A DNA stretch of 64,000 nucleotides from Ypsolopha sequella (Eukaryota > Arthropoda > Insecta > Lepidoptera > Ypsolophidae): the NCBI GenBank assembly GCA_934047225.1, contig OW203992.1:10777501-10841500 (forward strand). Reading direction: 5' to 3'. The notes beneath the pieces are model-generated. The model searched no databases, was not told where the DNA came from, and worked only from the letters and a program-made list of their open reading frames with translations. Shown here piece after piece: positions 23,301 through 35,300 of this stretch. The position numbers were made by a program, and so were the translations under genes. Every line of letters begins with the position of its first letter. Position 1 is the first letter of the stretch.

Positions 23301-26300
23301 GTAAGTACCTACCAAATTTAATGTGTTAGTTAGTGAGTTTAGGCCTAGGTACTTTTTCCCATGGCTGTTGCGGTAGGTAATGTGAAAATAATAAAATAAC
23401 CTGGGTAAAAAGGTACATGGACAGCATAACACACTCCATCATAAAAACGTTAGTCAAGTCAAGTACCTACATTATTTCTTCCTACGGAGTTCGAGTTGAT
23501 GTTTTTGTAAGCAGGCAACTGCAGGCATGATTCATTGCGATTTAGTAAGTGCCGGTTTCAAGTTCACCTAAACATTATAGACCGGGAGCGCGCCGTAGAT
23601 TAACTAACATTAGCGGATACCTACCATGTTTTTTGTTTCGATGCACTTAAATGGTGCAACCGCATCAGGTAATGTGATGTAGGTATTTAATGCTGTATGA
23701 TTATTACAGGTCTGTACGAGAGTCATATGGCGACGATGCCGTAGGGTATGTCCAAGTCCAAAGAAATGGAAATGTGTGCACAGTAAAGGCAAGAATAACA
23801 CCGGAGCATAAAGTAAAAACTAAAGGTTATAGCTGCACTCTCAAATGTGAAGAAAATGATAAAACTATTATTGATGTTACTTGTCATGATTGTGCTGCAC
23901 AAAAAGGAGGTTGCAAACATAGTGTAGCATTTCTTATGTGGATACACAGACGCAGTGAAGAGCCTTCTCCAACTGAAAAAAAATGTTATTGGGCCAAACC
24001 AAAACTGGCCACAGTGGGCACAACCTTGAAATTTATAAAAGCCAAAGATATCGGTTCCAGCGCTGGAGATATTGACGATAACGCTAATGTAAGAAGTGAA
24101 CAATTTTTTAACAAACTGGTGCACAATATACAGTTAAATTCTATTAGGATTCAGTTAACAAGTTACGTTACACAGAATGAACTTACGAAATTATCATTGC
24201 ATAACTTGATAAATGATTATAAAAAAGAAGGTAACGACACGAACAGTGCACAAGGCTTCATCGATTATTGTACAACAAAACAAACACCAGAAAAGTGTTC
24301 AAAAATAGAACAAGAAACTCTATCTCAAGCTCAGTCTCCTTTATGGCATGAGATGCGATATTGCAGAATAACCGCGTCAAAAATACACGACGCCGCCCAT
24401 TGCAAAACCCCTGATGGTTCATTAGTTGAGCAAATATTCGGTGCAACCATACCAGAAACTCCTGCAATGCGAAGAGGCAAAGTACTGGAACCTGATGTTA
24501 GGGCAAAAGTAGCAAAATTGAGAAAATTTGTAATCGAAAATGGTGGGCTGTTTTTGAAAAGTGATTGGCCTATTTTAGGTGCATCTCTTGATGGCTTAAC
24601 ACAAGAATATGTCATAGAAATAAAATGTCCCATGACCACACAAGGCAAAGAAAGCTTTATTAAAAATAATCGTCTCACAAACAAATCAAAAGGTCAAATC
24701 CAGCTGCAAATGTTTTTTTGCAACAAAACTAAAGGGCTTTTTTGTGTTGCTGATAAGAATTTTGAAGCTAACAAAGAAGTAGAAATCTTTGAAGAAGATT
24801 TTGATGAAATTTACTGCAAAGATCTTTTGGAAAAGTCAACAAGTTTTTGGAAACACTCAGTCTTTCCTAAATTGGTCAAAACTTAGGTTAAGGTATAAAA
24901 ATAAACAGATGGCTTAAGATATAAATATTGTTTTATTTTAAACTTGGTTTCTAAATAAGCATTCTTGAAGATTAACTACTCCACAAGCAGATGTCACAAC
25001 ATAGTCTAATATTCTAACATAATCAATGTCAACACATGCATGAGGTGCAATCATTTCAAACTCCCTTAAACGCCCTATACTTCTCTCGACGTGTACTCGA
25101 AGGGCCGCTATTCTTTTAGTTTCTAAAACTTCTTCTTTACTTAGTTTTGATCCCGAATCAACGCTAGGAGGCCTTAAAAGTTTGCAACCTTGACGTTCAA
25201 GTAAATGAGCTATATTCTTAAATCCCCTATCAGCCATCACTACGTCACCGGGGGATAACATCTGAAGAAAACCGCAGTCTTCAAAGATAAGGGCGTCCGA
25301 TGTCCTTCCTCCATAACCTTCGGATATGAAGTTTATAAGTCCATTAGGTGTTATCGATATTAGATATTTTATAGTATTCGCATTTTTATATTGTGACCAC
25401 GTCAGCGCCTGATGTACTGCTGAGCTAGGTTTCTCGATTTGAATTTCTAAATCTATGATGCTGACGACTGTTGAATAACGCCTCCTAAAAGGTATCGGAA
25501 GATTTGAGCGAATATCGTCGCGAGGAGGAATAAAAATCAGTTTCTCCATGCATTGAGCAACCTTAGGTATTGTTTCTTTGAAATGTCTGGCGACTGTAGA
25601 TTCCGAAACTCCAAATTGAACAGCAAGCACGGAATTCGGTTCACGCCATCTCAGTTTTTTCAAGCTCAATAATACATCCATCAGAGGTCTCTCAGTAGAT
25701 TCACTCAAATATTCTAAACAGAAATACACTTGCGATGGTAATCCGAGAAAAAGCTTAGGTTCTCTAGATATAGACATTAAAGTTCCTTTTTGCATGTGTT
25801 CCTTAAATAACTCAGTATCTACTTGTCGTTTCATTTCACAGGCGTCAGTATTTACACTGAATCCACTTAGGCTCGCAGAAACTGATGAGGTATTAGAGTA
25901 AGATGTGAAGCTATCATGCATTGGTTCCCGATGATGATCCCGACGATGTTCTTTTGGTTTCACCGTTTTTATTTTAAGAGCAAACTCTTCAACCCGGTCA
26001 AAACCGGCGTCAGTATTAATGCCCTTGCTTCGAACTTTTGGCTTTATATTAACTTGCACTGCGAGTGATTTATATTTAGGATCATTGTGTAGATTTGCCG
26101 CATTATCTTCTTCAAGCGGGTTTATAGCCTCTGTATCATTTGAATTAAAATCAATCGTTTCACACGCCACGAACTCTTCTTGTGTTATTAGGTTTTCATG
26201 ACCAACTTCCGGATTAAGCACTCTTTCAAAGTACTCAATCTGCTGTCTTTTTTTATATCCAGTCCGTTCTACAACGGCGTTATCCTTTCTTTGGCAGTCA

Positions 26301-29300
26301 AATTTATGCGGCAGAACTCCTTTTTTTAGTCTTAGTTGACCACCCATCAATCGGTACCTTATATAATTTTCCATGTCATTTTCGACCTGTAAAAAGTAAA
26401 AACAGATTAAAGATTCTTTATTTTATTTTTAAATAATACTTTACTTACTGAGAAAAGCAGATCCAAAAAATAGGTCCTACAGCAAAGAAATTAAAATTCG
26501 AATCATTACCTATTGTTGATAGGTATTCATTATCGTAGATAAAAATGCGGTAGTCTCCCGGACTACAAATATCATACCTACGTTGATTATTGTTTATTGT
26601 TATTACCTCATACGATTGTGTTAAGGTTGAGACAATATGACATAAAAGGATTAAGTTTTAAGGTTTTTGATTCCATTGATCGATAAAATAGGTGACATTT
26701 ACTCAATAATACGAGGAAATAGGTATACGTCAAGTATAAGGTATAACGTAGGAAAGGTACTTACGTCGAAATGATCTTCGCAACAGTAATGAGTACTTTT
26801 GCTTGATAAAGGATCTCTCTTCATAACACTACACCACTTTTTTCTAGCTTTTTTGTCTGTTGGAACATGAAAAAATAGTTTGTCGGGCGTACTACTACTT
26901 GTACTCTTGCACTTTGGCACGACACAATATTTGTAAGACATTTTTAAGGATATTGATACACAACAATAAATCTATAACAAAGCGACCGTGACAAGCACAG
27001 CTCAAGAACTGCGCGGGAAACAGAGTACACCTACAGAACTGAAGAGCGCGTGCGGGGTCGCGCCCCGGGTATGTGTGGGATGACGTCACGCGCTCGCGGC
27101 TGGTACTGGCGGGCGTTATTTGAACTGCTACAGTAAAATTGCTGTACTTTCGACATTTCTTGTCCGATTTGGATATTTTTTTCACCATAAGTCATGTTTT
27201 TTTTACTGTCATCGATCTACATACTTAACAAAAATCGTGACTCTTCCTCATTTAGTAGATAGTTTAATTTATCTTGTTGTAAAATTATCTATTTAATTAT
27301 TCCTTACAAAATTTAATGTTATTTTGTTGTACACTTTTTTGTATTTTTGTATTTCACCACACTTAAAGGTTGGCTGGAAGAGATTTCAGTAGAAATAAGC
27401 TCGCCTTTGTACAGTTTTTTTTGTTTTTTTATGTAATATGTTTACTGTTTCATGTGCAATAAAAAATAAAGAAAGATTTTAAAAATAATATACTATTTCA
27501 CTACGCTTGTAAAACCTGCTAAGTGATTTTGTGCCACTTTCAGGAAGAGCAAAATACTGTTTTTATTTTAAACTGGTACAACTTATTTGAGGGATATAAA
27601 ATTGAATGAAATAATAAGAACCCCAAAAGCAATATAACATTTAAAATAACTCTTCTTTATAATAGTGACTCGAATTTTTTTCTCCAGAATCTGTCACTTA
27701 GCGTTTTAATTTAGTCATTGATGTATGTTTAATGTTGTGAGAATTTTGCACCTATAAACAGTCATGTGCTAAAATCACCAAGTAGTAAGTACCATCTACG
27801 CTATAAGCTTAGATAGGCGCAACTGACACAATTTTGAACTTATTTTGAACACCACAACACTTGCATTTTTCAATGCGGAATTGAAGATGCATTTTTTATG
27901 GCTTCTGAATGTGGCACGATATCACAAAACGGGCTTTACAGGCATATTGGGCTTCTTAAATTTGGTACGAACAAGGAGCCTGTAGTCCAATTTTTAGTTC
28001 AGCCATTGTTTACATTGTATAATCAGTCATTCAGTCATATAAAGAATTATCTTCTATACATTGTATATACATTGTATCCCATGTAAAGCAGCAGTAGCTC
28101 AGGTTGGTCAGGCTCTTCACCGAATCCTGCAAGTCGAACATACACCAATAATTTTTTCGGAATTTATATGTTCAGTACTCTACATGCCCTAAAATTCGTG
28201 TATTTGTGCTCGAAGTACGGCGGTAAGGCTTTGTTGGAACACCTCCAGTGCCGGATTAGCCTATAAGCAAATTAAGCAATTGCTTAGGGCATCACGTCTC
28301 GGGGGCAACATAAACAGCACCGAAAAAATATTTTTAGCACATGAAAGGCAAAGCTTAAATAGAATACTTAGATTAATGAGATGTCGTTGCGTTGACGCAT
28401 GATTTCTTAATCTTCCGAATAGTCAGCAAGGTATTAAAAACGGACGACGATGCTGCAAGAGAGGTACGACACTTTATCAATATTGATAGAGGCAGATATG
28501 CTAAGAAAATTGATCTTTGACACTATTGTTCGCGAATTTGCTATCGGCAAAAGTCGCATTTAAAGAAAGGCGTGCTTGGGTTTTATTATAATACTCCACT
28601 TCTCTCTTTCGTATATATTCTAAGAAAAGTACTTAAAGACCTATATTGGTTTACTATTTAATAGGGGGCCCATGAGCGTGAATTGCTTAGGGCATCAAGT
28701 AGCCTTAATCCGGCACTGAACACCTCTGACACCTCCACGGGGATATATGTCCTGACGACATGTTTTGTGTCCCATGTAAAGGTGAGGAAGCAGTAGCAGC
28801 CCAGACAGTAGCTCGCACGGCGCAAGCGGAAGCAGCGAAGGCAGCGGGCGAAAGAGACACAGCAGAGAAACAGCTGAGTGAGCTGCGCACGCGCCTCGCT
28901 GCCGCCGAGCGGGCGCAGGACCGGCTCGATGCGCTTACTGTGAGTCTACTGTGTTTATATGGAAACAATAAATATATACATTTTAAAAATAGAGGCAGTC
29001 TTTTTCGATCCCTAGCCTCGAAGGCCTAATGTTGTATTTCATAATAGACAAATAAAACAGTTAAATCCCTATCACACTAAAACGTTTTAAGTCTAATTAC
29101 CTCTCAAAATCACTTATTATTTTTAACAATATTATCGCCTCTAAACTAAAAATGTTGTACTATGAAAAAAGTTGAAACAGGATCGTGTTTATGACGCTGT
29201 CTTAAAAGGTTGTCTGAGAGAAATCGCTTTAAGCGATAAGGCCGCCAATAATTATCATAATTGTAATTGTTTTCTTTTATGCACATTAAAGAATATTTGT

Positions 29301-32300
29301 ACTGTCTTGTTAAAATGGCATAATAATATTTAGCTTTAACTGCGACTGTACATTTGACTTGACAGACGTCTTGGTTTTTGTCGGAAAGGGACTGACATAA
29401 AGACGCTGGTTTACTATAACGATTTTGGTACATGCAACTAAACATGAAACCCAAATCTGCATACAGGAAGAGTTAGAACAATCCCGTCGCGACTGGGCGC
29501 GTGAACGGTCAGACTTGAGAGCTGCGCTGAGCGAAGCGGAGGCAAAAGCGAAGGATTTGGCAGACGAGCTGGCGGTCATCAGAGCAACCTTACCGACCGA
29601 CAGTGCAGCACATCATATGCATGACGATGGTACGTAACATAACAGGTTATCTACTTGATTTTATGAAGATAGCTTTATATAATAATATTGTTTATTTGCA
29701 TAATGAGAACTAAAGATTAGTACATTCAAAATTATCTTACGGGTTAGTGAAAATTATTTTTTGCCTAAACTAAACTACAAAATAGCCTGTATTTTAGGCA
29801 TAGCGTTAATAAAGAGTATAAAAGGACTAAAATAACAATCTGATGCTTAAAAATTAAAAAATTTATACTTAAAAATTAAATAAATGTCTCCTTGAGATAA
29901 CAAAGTAATACACATTTGAGGTAGCGTTCTTAAACACTGGGGCAAAGTTAAAAATTAACCGTGTTACTACAAAACGGTGTTTAACTTTAGACAGTATTTA
30001 AATCTGTTGTTGTCGCCTTTTCTTTTATATTGTAAAAGAGTGACAACAACAGATTTAAACACTGTCTAAAGTTAAACACCGTTTTGACTGTTTCCCGTTC
30101 CACAACCACCCGAGTGAAAACGAACAGCTCGAAGTCGTTGAATAAACCTTGTCGGAAATGTAAAATTTCATTTGACAGTTAAATTTTACATTTACCCTGG
30201 CGTTTAGGAACGCTACCTGAGAAGGTATTACAATTGAAACTTAAAATCACTGTTGTGCGCGCCAGAACATCTCGCGAAACCTGAAGAAGGTCACACCTAA
30301 GTTGACGAAAACGTCATCGACTTACTTCACGAAATCACAGCGTTTTTTTGCCTATATAATATGCAGGGTTATTGGTAATTGGACCCGATCCTTTCAGGAG
30401 GTTAAAGTAGGAGTCACTACAAACTAATTTGACTATGAGATAACCTTGACATCGAATTTTTCAAATATTTTTTAATTTATGTTTTTTGTTGTAGTGTTTT
30501 CGATATTTTTTTTGTAAAAAATAAATACATGAATTACAATAATATTTAAAACTACAAAAAAATTGGAAAACATTAGAGCACAGCTTTAATCACAATTTAA
30601 GTTTAATTTTTACAAAATTGTATATTGTAATTGATATTTTCACAATAAAATCCCCCTACATTATTTTGTGCAGATTATTTTAAAAACATCTACATCTTTC
30701 TAGATATCCATAAAGGTACAACAGTTGGGTTATCTGTGTACAATGTTTCGAATACTCGATGACGAAGGGCTCACGTAATAAAATCCAAAGTAACTTCAAT
30801 CCAAAGTACTTCAAGGTTAAGTGCCGTTGCCTGCCCTTAACAATGTAAAATGGTAACGAAGACGTGTTTTTGGGATTGAATGCGAATCAATATAATAATT
30901 TTTATGAGTACTAGAACACTTGTACCATTGGCGAAATTTCCGTTGACTCACTTTATGCACTTAATTAGCATTCAATACAGGCGAAGAGGCCCAAAAGTAT
31001 ACATCTTACTCTGTAGGTGGATGTAATTAATATGACGTTTTGTATTTAAATATTTTTAATCCGTTATATGACCAAGGCTCGACTGTGGAAGTACCACCAT
31101 CTTACTTGGAGACCCTCTCGACGTAATTCGGGGCAGAGTAAGAGGACAGCTCACAGGCAAAATACCGGGAGGCCCACCATGCCTGGGGAAAGATGGATGG
31201 CGGTATATCCATCCCTAATAGCCGGGCCTTATATTGAACAGACTGGTGACGGGCAGCGGCGTCACTGGTGCGAGGGTTCCGGCACCGCGCTCACCAACCC
31301 GCCTGCCCAGCGTGTGTGAGTATGGGCAATTCTTCCAGGATGACCGCCGGGAGTAGAAACGTCCTGGAACTCCAGGAGTGGACGTACTAGGCTGATGGAT
31401 GATGATATGACCAAGATTTAGGTTCACATGTGATAGTACTTTTATTTTCTGTAGACAAACGTGAGCTAAAGCCAACAGGCTGCACAGATTACGACAGACT
31501 AAGCCGAGAGCGAGCTGTTCTATCCAGACAACTACAGGAAGCTAAGATGGCGCTCGCCGATGTCAAGACTTCTTGGAGCGGTCAGATTGCTTCACTTGAG
31601 ACTCAGGTATTTAGACTAACGTGCGGCCGTATTGTCTAAAGCAGGGGTCGGCAACCGGCGGGCCGCATGCTGCCCGTGCCCGTAATGTGGCCCGCAAAGT
31701 TCGCAACGACTGCATGATAACTATATTTGGTAGTACATATTTGTGTGAGCAGACATTTTATATTCTCATGTCAGTCTCATTTCCAGTCTCATCCATATTC
31801 TCTGTTAAAAGATGCACATTTAGACGCAATACTGCACAAAATTCGGCCCTCGCCGATCCCCCTGGTAGTCCCTCCTATACCAAAAGGTTGCCGAACCCTG
31901 GTCTAAAGCGAAGTCGCGCTGCACGAAAGTAGCCTTACACCGCAAAAAGTGCGCTGAGATTTTATGATACTTAATTAATAATCCCTTAGAAGGGAATACA
32001 TAATTATGTTGTCACTCTGTATACACAGAACTAATAATAGGTGTGGTTGTATTGGGCATGTACGAGTGCATGTATTTAAGGAAAATGCATGTTGTTTTAA
32101 ATTGAACTGAACTACTTATTTATTATATTTTAACACCAAGTGCATCATCACCATGTTATTGAATAATGTGGTAAGTGTAAAATAATTACAATTGTATAGA
32201 AGAGCTAACATAAATGCTACGTTTTAGCACTGTGGGAATGGTAACAAACGAATTCTCTTTTAATATATGTTGGCATAACACTATTTTTAGAATTCCGTGT

Positions 32301-35300
32301 GTATATAGTATAGCTACGTTAAATTATTTGGTACGGCGTTCCAGATTATTATTGTGCGACCATTGTTACTAGGCACAGACAACGCTTTTCTTGTAGCAAT
32401 AGCACAAAAGACCATGGTAACAAACAAACTGTAAAAAGAGTAAGATTCCATCTCCTTACAGGCAAAAAAATACTGGCCACTTACACAGAGTTTGTCTATG
32501 TCGAATGTACACTCCTTCCATCGAGTAGTGTTCAACACGTGAGGGTTGTGTAGGTGGCGCGACTGTCGCGGCAGGCGGGTGAGGAGGGGGCGGAGCGGCG
32601 CCGCGTCGAGCTTGAGAAACGTGACCTTATGGACAAGCTGATGACCTTGACCGCTGACCTTGAGAAGACTAAGCAGAGCCTGGCTAATAGCGAGGCGAAG
32701 GTACGACCTTCGCTGATTTCATTTAAAATTTCCGTCCGTATCATCTTTTGAAGTAGTTTTTTATTTATATCACAAATACCACAAATATGTATCTTTTAGT
32801 ACCACATGAAACCAGTATAATCCAATATAACAATATTAAACCAGTAATAAAATGGCTCTTTAGTTTAAGTCTATCTGCAGATGCAGTAAATATTTATTTC
32901 CAACAGTAGGAAAGTCTTCCTACTGTTGGAAATAAATATTTACTGCTTCTGCAATTAGTCAATTAAGGTTAAACGTCAGTCGCTTAGCACAAAGTGCATA
33001 ACTTAACTTTGTATTTCTTGTTTAGAAGTTAAAAATTTAAAAACATTTTGGTATGTTGCAGTTTACACCAATAGTTCAGTATCAGTGAGGTTTATAATGC
33101 ATGAGTTTGAAATTTAATGCACAATTAGTCATGATCTGGTCCAAACAACGTTAAAACAGCATTTTAAGTTGGTTTTGAGAAGATCATGACTAATTGTGTA
33201 TACAGTTTCAAACTCTTGTTTTATAAACTTTAATAATACTGAACTATCGGCGTCAAATCGCACAGATCAAAAAGCTTTTCAATTTTAAATTTGTAAACAA
33301 GAAAAACTAAGTTAAGTTATGCACTTTGCGCTAAGCGACTGCCGTTTAACCTTAAAGCAGCGCAGTAACCTGCATGTATTCTCTTTCACCATGTCATTTA
33401 TACCATCTTAGGTATCTCAGCAGCCATTTTATCCGCCTATTTAGCATAATATGCACCATAATGTCATTTAATTAATTGCTTTCGACGTTACATTATATTA
33501 TTATCATATACTAACCTTCTAAAACTAACATTTCTCGACAATGACAAAAAAATCAATGTGCAATGTAACATAAAAAAATGTCAAAAAAGCGCTACCGTTT
33601 TTTTTTTGCTCCACGTGCTTCCCTATCTCCTATCACCATGCAAATAAAGATCAAACTACCCAGGTGGTGCGACTGAACGGCGAAGTCCATTCACTGGCCA
33701 TGGAAGTCAAGTCACTAAGGAGTTCGGCGGACCACGTCGGCGTGAGTGCCAGCCTCTACAGCATATGATCATTTACATAGATGACTCTACATGTTTATTG
33801 TGCTGTCCTATAGCGTTTTAGTTTGTTTAAACGAAGCAGTGTAGAAAGTTATCGTTATGCAATTTTTGTAAAGCATATCTTTACATTTAATTAAAGTGTG
33901 CAAAACTGTTATGCAGTTTTTGTAAGGCATATCTTTACATCTAATTAAAGTGTGCAAAACTGTTATGCAGTTTTTGTAAGGCATATCTTTACATCTAATT
34001 AAAGTGTCAAAATTGTAAGATCTTTCAATACTGCTTGGCGAAATAAATTTAGAGAATTATGTTTTTAAAAATCATAATGTTGTTTGCATTTAGTATATCA
34101 AGGATAAGTAAGGCGCGTCCATAAATTACGTGACGCTAATTAGGGGAGGGGGGTGTGGTCGTCCAGTGTCACTTTGGGTCACGAAGAGGGGAGGGGGCGT
34201 CTGAAGAAATGTCACGTGACAATTTGCTAGTGTTGATCCGTTGGAGGGGACAGGCAATGAGACTTCTCCTCACGTTGTTGTACCTATTATGACGGTGCTA
34301 GAGAGTTTCAGAAGTCCTTGGATCCTTAGCCCTTAGTCCTTGTAAATCTTCCTTCCGATTTTTGCGTTCAAAGATTGTGTCCTTCTACATTTGTATAATA
34401 AATAATTCGTTGATAAATTTAGTGGCCTTTCACTCATGATAAAAGTCACGTGACATTACAGAAGTGGGGGGGGGGGGTGTTAAGAAGATTGTCACTAGAG
34501 GGGGTGGGAGGTCAAAACTCAACCAAATATGTGTCACGTAATTTTTGGACGCATAAGACAAGTTTTGATGAAAGTTATCGAATACTTAGTAACCATTCCA
34601 TTCTTAATATTTATAGTTTATTTGCAAAGTGCTTTCATTAAAACTATGTAAGATTTTTTCTCGCATTAGGTGTTGCTTACTATATAGCTTTGGGTTTATT
34701 TTTTCATTGTATTTACTGAGATATTTCGTACTAGTCGTTACTTTTTTACTTCTAAATGGTGTTTTTCTTGAACAGTTGTGCAAAAGGCACGACAAAAAAC
34801 TGTCAACCATTCAGTAACTGTACAACCTTGAATAGTAGATAATAAAATAATATGTACTTAGTTACTTTACGAGTTCCTATAGTTTTTTTTATTGTAACTA
34901 GTTTTGTGCTAATGGAGTATTTTATTTTATATTTATAAGGGAGCGGTAAGTTTGGAAACAATGCCTAGTTTTGAAATATTTATTTGGGTCACACATTTTT
35001 TTGCTCTGCACTGAGTCTTATACGTACATACATGGAAGCTTTTACACAGCACAAATGGAAGACAGTACAAACCGCTTTAGCAATATTAAATAGTACCATA
35101 ACGTAAAATATGTTAAAAAAGGCACCAAGTTCGGTACAGGAAACACGTCACATATTATTGATATCATTGTATAGCAACATAGCCATTTTTTAATAGTAGT
35201 TTATGCTACAAGGGCGAAAAGGAATAAATTACGAGTTTTAAATGTAACCGAGTAATTTATTGCTCTTACGCCCGTGTATCATACTACGTTTTTCAATGCA

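Larger units (their letters stand above)
22930..27200. mobile_element. ISL2EU/IS4EU-like autonomous DNA transposon, apparently intact
   Basis: A 4.3-kb element in golgin intron 3 with two convergent spliced genes whose stops are 51 bp apart: a YqaJ-type nuclease (+) and a THAP-DDE transposase (-). The ends are imperfect inverted repeats: left 22949-22974 (AAATCCGTCC, AAATGGCAAAG) matches right 27145-27170 read on the minus strand (AAATCGGAC, AAATGTCGAAAG). Further in, GTCGTCATCACACACA near 23033 matches GACGTCATCCCACACAT on the minus strand near 27085. The exact ends and target duplication could not be fixed. The two-protein content is that described for the ISL2EU (IS4EU) superfamily. Confidence 0.88.
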
